The position numbers were made by a program, and so were the translations under genes. 64,000 nucleotides of DNA from Exophiala sp. HKRS030. Taxonomy: Eukaryota; Ascomycota; Eurotiomycetes; Chaetothyriales; Herpotrichiellaceae. Location: the NCBI GenBank assembly GCA_023897205.1, contig JAHWDD010000005.1, positions 1,674,001 to 1,738,000 of the forward strand. The letters are read 5' to 3'. Below the pieces are notes generated by a model. That model ran no database searches. It was not told the DNA's origin and saw only the letters and a list, made by a program, of their open reading frames with translations. Below are positions 54,928 to 64,000 of the stretch, piece by piece (position 1 is the first letter of the stretch; the number at the start of each line of letters is the position of its first letter).

Positions 54928-55905
54928 ATGAAGGCTGTAGTCTTGGCCGAGATAGGCGCTTCTCACGTTCTGAAGGTCGAGGATGACCGCCTTGCGCCCG
55001 AACCCGCAGCCAACGAGGTCTGCGTGGAGATTGAATACGCTGGGATAAACTTTGTGGACGTGTATCAAAGGACCGGGCTCTACGCCCTCGAACTGCCGGC
55101 CGTGGCTGGCCGCGAAGGAGCCGGGGTCGTGCGCAAGGTGGGCGATACCGCCGCTCAAGAGACCGACGTCAAGGTGGGAGACAAAGTCGCGGTCTTCGCC
55201 CAAGGGGCATACGCGCAGTACGTGTGCGCGGAAGCCACCCACGTCTTGAAGCTGGGCCGGGACATCTCGACGAAGCTGGGAGCCGCGATGATGCTCCAGG
55301 GACTGACGGCGTGGACGCTCGTCCGTGACGCACACGAGGTGCAAAGGGGAGAATGGGTCCTCGTCCGGGCGGCGGCCGGAGGTACGGGAGGGCTCGTTTC
55401 ACAAATGGCAAAACACCTGGGTGCCCAAGTCATCGGAACGGCATCGACTCCCGGGAAGTGTTCGATCGCGAAAGCCAACGGGTGCGACTTTGTCATCAAC
55501 CACGAGGAGACCAACGTCGAGGCCGAAGTTTTGAGGCTGACGGACCAACTCGGTTGCCATGCCGTCTTCTCGGGGGTGGGACGAGCCACGTTCGGCGCCG
55601 ATCTCAACTGCACGCGACGGAAAGGGACCTTGGTGACGTACGGGAATTCGAGCGGACCCATCGAGGCATTCCGGCCACTGCAGCTCAGTGGGAAGAACCT
55701 GAAGCTCGTCCGGCCGACCTTGGCGAATTACATCAAAGACCGTGGGGAGTTTGACCTCCGAAGTGCAGAACTGGTGAATCTGGTGTCGACGGGGGCGGTC
55801 AAGGTCAACATCGGCAAGGTGTACGGCATGGACGAGGTTGGAAAGGCTCAAGATGAGCTCTCACAAGGTCTCACCACGGGAAAATTGCTGGTGAGGATAT
55901 CGTGA
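54928..55905 (+). CDS. Zeta-crystallin/quinone-oxidoreductase-like MDR enzyme
   Basis: Intronless, 325 aa, a medium-chain dehydrogenase/reductase of the quinone oxidoreductase group without structural or catalytic zinc. The N-terminal GroES-like domain includes EIEYAGINFVDVYQRTGLY and GREGAGVVRKVG. The Rossmann domain (about 130-260) has the NADPH motif AAAGGTGGLVSQMAKHLGA. Such enzymes reduce quinones or the activated C=C bond of enals, enones and related compounds with NADPH. It is embedded between HAAO/ACMSD and the RidA-type gene, so a role in reducing an unsaturated pathway intermediate is attractive. General quinone detoxification is the default alternative. Its 3' end faces the RidA gene, 142 bp away. 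Confidence 0.9.
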   Translation: MKAVVLAEIGASHVLKVEDDRLAPEPAANEVCVEIEYAGINFVDVYQRTGLYALELPAVAGREGAGVVRKVGDTAAQETDVKVGDKVAVFAQGAYAQYVCAEATHVLKLGRDISTKLGAAMMLQGLTAWTLVRDAHEVQRGEWVLVRAAAGGTGGLVSQMAKHLGAQVIGTASTPGKCSIAKANGCDFVINHEETNVEAEVLRLTDQLGCHAVFSGVGRATFGADLNCTRRKGTLVTYGNSSGPIEAFRPLQLSGKNLKLVRPTLANYIKDRGEFDLRSAELVNLVSTGAVKVNIGKVYGMDEVGKAQDELSQGLTTGKLLVRIS

Positions 55906-56047
55906 GACAGTTCAACCGTAATCGATACGTGGATCGTACGTAGTGTACAGAGTAAAATCCTGTGGCTTCTGAGACTAGAAAGACTCTCTCTCTCTACGTG
56001 AGAACCCAAGTAGGCTCCTTCGATACTTTTCCTTTTTGGGCGATCAT

Positions 56048-56521
56048 TCAAGAAGACCGTACGTCGACGGGGACGATAGCTATGGACTTGATCTCGACGC
56101 ACAACTTTTCGTTTGGGAGGGCCGCAACCTGGACACAGGTTCGCGCAGGGGCCGCTGTCCGTTCCGGGAAGAACGTGTTCCATACGTCGTTCATCCGTTT
56201 GTAATCCTTCATGTCGGTCAGGAATATGGTCGCCTCGATGACACTCTCGAGCCCACATTTGCCGTCGGTGGCGGTCTCGATGACACGCTTGATGTTGGTC
56301 AGAACTGCCGTCGTCTGTTCGGCCACGTCCAACACCGCTCTTCCGTCGCCGCCCACCGAATACCCTGCGTATGTTCCGTCCCCTCTTCGCGAAGAGGTGC
56401 CGGACACGTACAGGGTGGTCGATGTGGTGTCGTTCGGTGTGGCCCGGGCGTGGGGGTAGTTCGCCAGACCTTGAGCGGCCGACGGAGGGAGGAATACAGC
56501 CGTGCCGTTTGGGGATGACAT
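56048..56521 (-). CDS. RidA/YjgF-family protein, probable 2-aminomuconate deaminase
   Basis: Intronless, 157 aa from the ATG at 56521 (an upstream GTG extension is not used). The RidA fold is shown by TLYVSGTSSR, VLDVAEQTTAVLTNIKRVIE, VIEATIFLTDMKDYKRMNDVW and ARTCVQVAALPNEKLCVEIKSIAIV, with the substrate-binding Arg127 and the C-terminal Glu143 typical of active enamine/imine deaminases. It is longer than housekeeping RidA (about 130 aa) and resembles bacterial 2-aminomuconate deaminases such as NbaF, also RidA-family, which release ammonia to give 4-oxalocrotonate. The cluster supplies its substrate. A general imine-hydrolysing RidA is the alternative. Confidence 0.85.
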   Translation of the reverse strand: MSSPNGTAVFLPPSAAQGLANYPHARATPNDTTSTTLYVSGTSSRRGDGTYAGYSVGGDGRAVLDVAEQTTAVLTNIKRVIETATDGKCGLESVIEATIFLTDMKDYKRMNDVWNTFFPERTAAPARTCVQVAALPNEKLCVEIKSIAIVPVDVRSS

Positions 56522-57501
56522 CCTCGGGGAAAAAAAAAGACTTTCTTTCACAATGGTTCAGGCCAGAGTTTGGGACGACGGAAGGATCTTGGGAAACGTC
56601 TTTCTTCCCTGAATAAACACGTAAACTTCTCTCGTTGTTGTATCAAATGACCGCGATTGTGCGTGCCTATCGAGCGTGGCGATGGTACATTTATAGACGT
56701 TAATTAAATCCGGCATAGTTCGAATGCTACAAATCGGGACGTTGCGCGGACCGCAGCATTCCGAACTTGATGCCGGTTGTCGGCTACCGGTCTTACATCC
56801 CGAGCAAAGGTTGGCTATTATTACGCCTTGTCATGTTGGATGCTATGAAAAATAGCACTCTTGGAGTTATTCCAAACAACCCCCGTACTTTCTAATGTGC
56901 GCAACTTCATCTTCGACAATACTGATGGCCGGCGAGGTGAGGTGTTATGAGCCGAACAGACGGCCCTGGGCGTCCGCACATTCACGTAGATTCCCTAGCT
57001 GGGGTATAGTGGTGTCTATGGTAATAGTAGTATCGAGAACCATAGAATCCGACTAGAGGCTTGAGTTTGACAACGAAGGTCCTATCTACCATGGGAAAGG
57101 AGCGTGACTATATAGACTCTCACCGTCCAATGAGTGTAGTGCTCATTGTGATCAGTGCGGAGTATTTCCTGGTTGCTCTGCGCTGGTGACCTTCGGTCGT
57201 CCTGGTTTGTAGAGTAGAAGAGGCCCGCTGATCCTCTGGTCTAACAAGTAGACCATACGACGATGGTCGGCTCTAAACGCCGTAGTCTACCTTTTGTCAT
57301 GCAAATCCTGCCAGCTGTTGTGAACTCTGTTCAAATCTAATGTTCTATCTGACGCTTTGCTCCTCACAAGTGATACTGCTGCGGACTCTTGACATCAATA
57401 CCGAGCCTCTTCCAGAAGCCTTCTACACCCATGTCTTCTTGACCGCTGCCATGCCATCAGCTTCAAGGGGAACATGACACAAAGGGGAATCAGGGTATGA
57501 C
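56522..57501. other. Intergenic region
   Basis: About 980 bp with no supported gene. It must contain the RidA gene promoter and the 3' region of the flavoprotein gene. A TGCGGAGTA variant of the recurrent motif lies near 57156. Confidence 0.5.
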
Positions 57502-58850
57502 TCACTCGCTCTTAGGCATGATCGTTGGCTCCGTCTCTCCTTCTGCCTTGTTCGGATTCCGGAAAATGACATTCTCCTTCTGTACAAATTGTCAGTCCAC
57601 GCGGCGCCATTTCCCCCCAGCGGACCCCAACCTACCATGCCTAAAGACAGGTGAATACCAGCAGGACCCGGCACATACTTCTCCTCTGCTTGTCGGCCTT
57701 CTATCAGGGATTGAACATTCTTGGCCACAACTGCTGCTTGGGCGACTCCCGGCCGGGCGGCTTTGTGCGCACCCGAATCCGCAATGTCGCCAACTGCGAA
57801 GAGGTTCGGATACTTGTCGTCGAGAAACTGCAAAGTCGATCTGACTCGAATGTATCCATTCTCCGGGTTGATCACGGCATTGGGGTTTTCCGGTTCCAGA
57901 TCTCTGACCAGAGAATTGTTAGGGCTCTGGCCGGTCGCGAGAATGACGAATTCCGTCGTGACTTTCTGGCCATTGGTGAGCTGGACCTCGAATGGAGAGC
58001 CGTTCGTGGGGAATCCTTGAGGTGGGATTCTGACACGAGCACCCGTGATTAGATTGACGTGCAATTCGTCGAACCGTTTCTTGACAAGGTCATGGAATTT
58101 ATGGTGGTACTGTGGCATCAGATGCACCCGGGAGTGGACCAGTGTGACGTCCTTGGCAGGATAGTACTCTTTCAGGTCTGTGGCCATCTGTACACCAACA
58201 GCGCCGCCACCGACGAGAAGAATCGACTTTGCCTGCTTGATGGCTTCCTGGTGCTGCTTCAAATACTCGACCGAAGACTGTTTGTCATCCTTCCTCATTG
58301 CAGCAGGCTGTGAGAGCAGAGTCCCCGTGGCGACCGTCAGGTAGTCGAAAGGTATCTGCCGGGACCCTTCCCATTCTCGGTCCAGATTGACATGACGAGG
58401 CTGGACCGACACGACTCTGGCGTGAACAACAGCGTGCGAGGCCGAGTTGGGCACAGACGAGAACAGGTTAGTATATGGGACGAATGCTTTGTGCTCGTGG
58501 CTCGGTACGATGGCGAATCGAGGCTGATGGTGTATGTCAGCTTGCCCTCCTCGTTGGAGGGGTAGTAATGGTTAGTCGAGGTAGGGGTCCCACATACGAA
58601 AACGAATAGGTGATGAAAATGGCTGTGGGGCTCGATGAGGAGGACCTAGACCATGTTAGGTTATGCTAGTATGTCGACATGAAGATGTCGACGAGAGAAC
58701 ACTTGCCCTATGCGACGAAGGGACTACTTTGGCGAGTTCCTGAGCTGTAGCCTGGCTTCTAAATCAGTGCTGGACTTGTGCCAAAACCAACCAGAGAATA
58801 CTTGCCCTTCCCACATATGATCCTCCTACGACGATGACGTTTTTGACCAT
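57502..58850 (-). CDS. AIF/AMID-like FAD-dependent NAD(P)H oxidoreductase
   Basis: Five exons (58850-58806, 58751-58707, 58645-58598, 58523-57636, 57579-57502) give 367 aa. Splicing restores VIVVGGSYVGRATAQELAKVVPSSHRVLLIEPHSHFHHLFVFPRFAI (written here as the join of four exons), with the FAD dinucleotide fold. ILLVGGGAVGVQMATDL is the NAD(P)H fold and LFAVGDIAD the second FAD motif. The first two introns begin with GC, not GT (AGG|GCAAGT in both), and end in AG; introns 3 and 4 are GT-AG. Upstream in-frame ATGs at 58862 and 58931 could lengthen the N-terminus. It probably passes electrons from NAD(P)H to quinone or another acceptor. It sits at the edge of the 3-hydroxyanthranilate cluster; membership is uncertain. 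Confidence 0.88.
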
Positions 58851-59982
58851 GTTTGCAATCATATGGGCTGATACGACTGGGGAAGATGTACTCTGGTGTT
58901 GTTCCTGGGCGTTGAAGAGGTGACGAAGCATGTGCTTCCTCGGTGTGAATAGGGATAGCCAGCCTTGAGCGAGTCTTGAAATAGAAGTAGAACGAGTTAC
59001 CAAGTGGCCAATGTTTGCAGCTATCACGGAAAGGCTTCCGTTGCTTATTTATCTGATTAGATGCGGCCCTTTCGAGTTGCTTAACCCCATCAAATCCGAT
59101 TCCCCGAACTCTTGGGGCCGAAGGGCGAAGAAATCACAGTACGAGCGAGCGTGAAATGGGCGACCATGTCTCGGTAATCAATGTTAGAACTGTATTACTA
59201 GGACGCTTGTGCTCTAATTTCTTTTTTTTGGCCATTTTATCAAAGGTCCCGGTCCTAATCCCGAGTGATTTCGATCAGTCAGCGACAGGGCATCTAAAGG
59301 TGTACCACATTGAAGAAACGTGGAGACAACAACATCACTCGGCATACACGAAGTCATGTACGATCCAAAAATGAAATGGCGTCAAAAACTTGGCTTGCAA
59401 CAGCACTCCCGACACTCCTGAAAAGGACGTGGAAGAAGAGTGGTGCAATGACGAGGTCGGAGGACCACCGTACTGAAAAGGTCGAGGATATGATGACATG
59501 GACGATTACTATCCAGAGTAAAATGTCACAATGTACCTCCGTACCTATGTTTCACATGTCAGCGGCACTAGGGGCAGAGGCGGAAGGCTCCCAAGAAAAC
59601 AAGTCAAAAACCGTCAAAACGAAATGAGCCGTAAACTTTTCCTTCATATGGAGCATGTCCTTTATGATTTTGTTTTTGTATTCAATCGAAATGCCCAGTG
59701 TTAGACTTTGAAGGGTCTAGTCTATCTAGTAACACAAGACCTGAAAGAGCCCCTCTTCCCCCTAGCCAAAAGGGTGGTAGCTACACCTGTTTGTTCGCTC
59801 CAATGTTATACTCACCATACATGGGGACATATTCCTGCATCTCCATCCCTTGTCGTACTGCACATGTGTATCTCTTGCTCGGTGATTTCGTCAATGCATC
59901 CGACGCCGTGCACTGCATCCTATGTCATGATCGAATCTTCAAACTCAGATAGAATCTTCAAACTCAGATAGAATCTTCAAAC
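58851..59982. other. Intergenic region
   Basis: About 1.1 kb between the flavoprotein start and the GTPase stop. Frames of 70-105 codons carry no domain. The right edge holds the 19-bp tandem repeat listed separately. Confidence 0.5.
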
Positions 59983-59996
59983 TCAGATAGAATCTT
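59933..59996. repeat. Three tandem copies of a 19-bp unit across a stop codon
   Basis: The unit GAATCTTCAAACTCAGATA occurs at 59933-59951, 59952-59970 and 59971-59989 with no mismatch, followed by a partial GAATCTT. The last copy overlaps the stop codon and final residues of the GTPase gene (stop at 59983-59985), so the array appears to have grown from the gene's own end into its 3' UTR. Confidence 0.93.
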
Positions 59997-62900
59997 GTTC
60001 ACCCTTGACAAGCCCGGTTTCATCTTGTATGGACTGAAGAGGCTCTTTGGGCACAGTGCTCGGCTCTCGTGGTGAAGACTGATTTGCCAAATCAGGGACA
60101 TTTGAATCCATTACAGTCTCCTTAGCAACTGTTTCAGCACTGCCATCCATCTTTGTATCATCATTGACTTCATTTTTGATATGGTCAGATGCTCCAGTCT
60201 CCGCGACGTCGGTTTCAGGGTTTCCAGATGTCTGATCGTCAGCTTCGGGCTCGGCTTCAGGTTCGACATCGACACCTCGCTTGAATACCAACTCAGCGCT
60301 GTCAACAAGCTCGAGGATCGGTTTTCGTAAGGCTCGTTGTTCACGTGGAAGTACCCCGGTCGTCTTACTGCTTCCACTTCCAGAGAAGACACCGGTATAA
60401 TCCTTCTGGACAGCCATAAAGATCATGTCAACCTTGGTAAGCAGTTCTTCCTTGAGCTCCTCCAGCATATGTCGAAGAAGAACCTTTACATGCTTGACCG
60501 ATCCCTCAAACATCGAATCCTTTTCCCGTTCAACAAAGCCAGCCATGTGGGCTCTCATACGACTGTATGAGCCAATTCCTGATTCCTCGACGCAGATTTC
60601 ATATATTTCTTGCATATGTTTGGTAATGCTAGGTTCGAATTCACGATTGATCTCGCGTTGAGTCTCGGTGACCTTGGTGCGAGCTTCGACCATTGCATCT
60701 TTCATGATGTCTTTGTACCCAGGGAGTTGGTGCTTGAGCGTCTCAAATGTTGCAATCAAAGCGCCATTGCGGATGGCATGGCTTTCGACTTCATCGTGAA
60801 AAGTCCTGAGCATGCCACTCACATCGAGCGGGAGAGCACCCAATATGCTGGGAATTCTGCGTGCAAAGACAGACTCCCATGGTCCGGTTAGGATCCGAAG
60901 AATCGGGTCCACAAGCTCTGCATTGAAATTAATAGAGCGCCAGCTATTCGAAAAGCATCCATCGCGTCGTACCACAGCTTTATACGTTCCCCAGTGAAGG
61001 CCCCCTTCCGCTCGGTTATCCCGATTGATAGGTGCGCCCCATTGTCTCACAGTGCCGCTTGCTAATGACTTCGCCGCCGATGTGGCACTTGGGAACACAT
61101 CATAGATTTTCTCCTTTAGCTCGCAGTCGATACCGAGGACGACGTTCGTGGCTGCCTTCTCGAGAGCCTAACAAGACTTAGTAAATAATCATTTACAAAT
61201 TGGGCCAAAACCTTGGGGAGGTTATGATTTTGGGCGACTTACACTGTCAAGCTTTTTCAGCTTGTCTTTCAAGATCCGAGCTTCGTGCTGTAATTGATCG
61301 TCCGAGAGATTGTTCCCAGTTCCATCGTTAGAAGCCCATAGCCTTAACGAATTAAGAAACTGAAACGTGCTGTTGAGAAACCTTCGGGCAGTCGATGTGC
61401 GATCAGCTGTTGTCAGCTGCACACAATGTGCTTGAAGTGCAGGCATTTCGGTCTCCTCGAGGTCCTCGAAGCCCGGAGGTGTTTTGTCTCGCTGAAGCCT
61501 CCCCTTCAATTTCTGATAAGCACGAGAAGAAACGCAGAAGACTGGGAGGTTGCGTGCAACCTCGTCGTAGTCACGGGCGTCAACTTCAGGATTGAAATTT
61601 GCAGCATCGGCCTCCTCAGCCAGTTCTTGGTCAAGTTCACGAATGCCTGATGCATAGTCCTGTCGAATGGCGGCTCTTGAGTACTCATTTCTGCCTGAGA
61701 TACATTTAGCGAATAGCTCAGCATCAATGGCTTCGCTGTCTTTGTCAATTTGCTCAATCTGTTTTCGTAAGCTCCTCATCTCATCACCAACTTGGATCTT
61801 TTGCCGTCGTCCTTCTCTCTTTGACACCCGAAGTTCTCCAAGTTTCCTTGAAATCTCATCTTCAGTAAGAGGAGGACCGCGATCTTCGCCGTTGATAGAT
61901 GAAGCAAAATCCGATCCTCCATCACTATTGGAGTCGCCTTCGTCATCATCATCAATAATCAAGTCGTCATCGGAGCCAGGCTCAGCATACTTTGATTTCT
62001 TCCTTGAAAAATTTGAACCTTGCATCCGTTTTCGTTTCTGGGTCGCCGGTTTGGGCTGGTAGACCGTCTGTCCAGCTTGGCAATCCTCCTGAAGCTTTTC
62101 CCATATCTCAACTTGCTCGTCCTGGGCTTCGATGGCGGCATTGATGTCCGATTTAGTCGCTTTGAGACCTTCGATTTGTTGCTTTAGAGTAATTTTCTTT
62201 CTCCTCAGATCTTCCATTTTGGCCAGCATCTGACCAGATTCATCCGCAAGCCCCAATGAATCCTGAGCCTCGGTGATGGAAATGTCGTCTGTTTTGCTAC
62301 AGATGAAGGTGACGGAATTGTAGCCTCCATCCATTTTCAGCTGCCGCTTGAAGCTATCGCCGAGTAGGTTCTTCGCAGACTTGTCGTCGACAGCCCTAGT
62401 GATGGGTGCAACAATCCATAAACCGGTGCATTGCTTCATATAGCCTTGAGCCACAGCAGCACGGGCTTGATTGCTGTCGTGAACACCTGGTAGATCCACA
62501 ATGACAGCACCTGTGGCAAGGGCAGGAGCCTTGACATGAAGTCTGACAACTCGTATCAGAGGCCAGAACTCCATTTCTCGCGCTTTCGGCTTCCCCTTTT
62601 CCCCATTATCTTTCCTAGCACTTCCCTTTTCTTTGCTGTCCACATAATTCTGCAGTTGCTTGTAGAAGTCCGATGCATCGAATGCTTCCGCTTTCCGGAT
62701 GGTACCTAGACACTTCACGTTTTCATGAGCCATCAGACGTTCGATGGGAACTTTTGCCATCTCGTCTTTCGTCAGCTTTGGGTAGACAGCCTTCACCTGA
62801 GCATAGGCAATACCACTTTCTGAATCTTCATTGATACATTCGCGAGACACTTGACCAGAACCATCGAGAAGGTCTTGAAACAACACTTTAAGCATCTTGT

Positions 62901-64000
62901 TCCAATCCTCCCGAGAGATGAACTCAATCTCGGCACGGTATGGGATGCTCTCATCGTAGTTGTAGCTGATCTCGGTGACGACTGCTGTACAGGCTCTCAT
63001 GCAATTCGTGGGTACTAAACGCTCCTCGTCCAACATGGCATTGATGACTGAGCTCTTTCCGGCACCGGTGGCCCCCACAACTCCCACCACGGTGCGAGAA
63101 CGTACTGCCTGGGATTGTACTTTCTCCAGGGCCTGGATCCATTGATTGACTTCTTCATTGGGTCGTTCTCGAAGAACGTGTTGGATATTGTTGAGTAATT
63201 CGGCACCTTTTTGAACACTCCTGCCGCGGATTTAGCATTAATTTTTCATCCGAAGCGACAGAAGCTTCGTAGTATGGACTTACTTTTCAAGCTGCTCAGG
63301 TGTTCGACCATCAAAAAGCTCCGACATTGTCATACGGGAAGCTGTACACTCTTGAGCATCTAACATCCCCCTCTCGAGGCCCACGTGAAAGCTATTGCCT
63401 GCGACTAAGCTGTCTTTTGGAGGATCAGGACGATCCTCAGGGAACGGAGATCGCACTGGTTCTTCCTTGACGACTTGGGCGACACCTTCAGGGGATCGTT
63501 CTAGCCTGCTGTTTTCGAGTTTTGCGACATTTTCAGAGCATGGTTCCGGGCCGCTATTTTCAGATGGCGGAAAACTGAGGATATCTGCGTACTTGTCTAT
63601 GATTTCAGCCCAGAGTGCCATACCCTTGTTCATGTATCCTGCATGTTCTTGGAGTCCCCATATTCTAGACCAAAGCTCTACCGATACATCGAATTGGCGC
63701 CGTTGCGAGGGAAAATCGACATGCAATTCAATGCCAGCGTTCTGTGAAGAAAGATATTTTTCATAGTAGAAGAGCCAGAAGGCAATATGGTGAACACGCC
63801 GAACTGTCATCGAGCGGGCCGTTGCACTGATCCTGGATGCTCTATCTGAGAAATAGCTTCTCTGACCTGCGTCTAAGCAGAGCCATTCGTGCCTGATTCT
63901 TTCACTGAGCGCATCCGTGATTTCTCTTTGTAGAAATTGCCGTTGGTACTCGAGGCGTTCAAACAGGAAGTCTTCCCATCCGAGTCCTTCTTCTTCAGTC
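59983..64000 (-). CDS. Dynamin-type large GTPase, nuclear GTPase SLIP-GC-like (5' end outside window)
   Basis: Partial at the 5' end: the frame is open to the window edge. Visible exons are >64000-63284, 63220-61243 and 61167-59983 (introns of 63 and 75 nt, GT-AG), about 1290 residues. G1 is GATGAGKSSVINAML, G3 is DLPGVHDSNQA and G4 is CSKTDD, in a dynamin-like order. A long coiled coil (MEDLRRKKITLKQQIEGLKATKSDINAAIEAQDEQ) and an acidic patch (DDLIIDDDDEGDSNSD) next to a basic RKRMQGSNFSRKKSK stretch follow. A helical stalk-like C-terminal region ends in an acidic, disordered tail. The arrangement matches SLIP-GC (NUGGC) relatives found widely in fungi, whose function there is unclear; a nuclear location is inferred. 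Confidence 0.88.

Noticed and set aside
1..64000. tRNA, rRNA, CRISPR arrays and intact transposons
   Set aside because: A visual scan for GGTTCGAATCC-like T-arms, long repeats, terminal repeats and transposase or polymerase motifs found none. A covariance-model search would be decisive for tRNAs.

Overview
This window is chromosomal DNA from a filamentous ascomycete (Pezizomycotina). Short GT-AG introns of about 45-95 nt carry CTAAC/CTGAC-like branch sites, and the genes include a Zn2Cys6 regulator, a CFEM protein, a fasciclin GPI protein and a Dal5-type permease. The overall style (many intronless genes, a recurrent TACTCCGTA string between genes) reminds me of Eurotiomycetes, possibly Chaetothyriales. 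That placement is an impression, not a result. I saw no rRNA, tRNA, CRISPR array or intact transposon.

Layout: (1) 0.7-7.1 kb is a maltose-utilisation (MAL) cluster: alpha-glucoside permease and GH13 maltase sharing a divergent promoter, followed by a seven-exon Zn2Cys6 regulator. (2) 9-31 kb holds ordinary genes: a CFEM GPI protein, a thioesterase-like protein, an NCLX/YDL206W-type cation/Ca2+ exchanger, a 4-coumarate-CoA-ligase-like acyl-CoA synthetase, an MBD4-like DNA glycosylase, a membrane-anchored double-psi beta-barrel protein, an amidase, a two-domain fasciclin protein, a large disordered protein and a Dal5-family permease. (3) 33-47 kb holds an F-box protein, mitochondrial cytochrome c peroxidase, two unknown proteins, a mitochondrial malonyl-CoA-synthetase-like (ACSF3) enzyme and a PI-specific phospholipase C. 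(4) 47.5-58.9 kb is the most interesting part. It holds an aldehyde dehydrogenase of the aminomuconate-semialdehyde type, ACMS decarboxylase (ACMSD), 3-hydroxyanthranilate 3,4-dioxygenase, a zeta-crystallin-like reductase, a RidA-family protein resembling 2-aminomuconate deaminase, and an AIF-like flavoprotein. (5) 60-64 kb is a large SLIP-GC-like dynamin-type GTPase whose 5' end lies outside the window.

Reading block 4 as one unit, HAAO opens the ring of 3-hydroxyanthranilate, ACMSD removes the carboxylate, the ALDH oxidises the semialdehyde to 2-aminomuconate and the RidA protein removes the amino group. This is the same order of chemistry as the bacterial nbaCDEF genes, and it would divert tryptophan/kynurenine carbon away from quinolinate and NAD. 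The clustered quinone-oxidoreductase-like enzyme is a candidate for the C=C reduction that would connect the pathway to 2-oxoadipate/glutaryl-CoA.

Gene models were spliced by eye. In each complete multi-exon model the exon lengths sum to a multiple of three, and the junctions restore family motifs.
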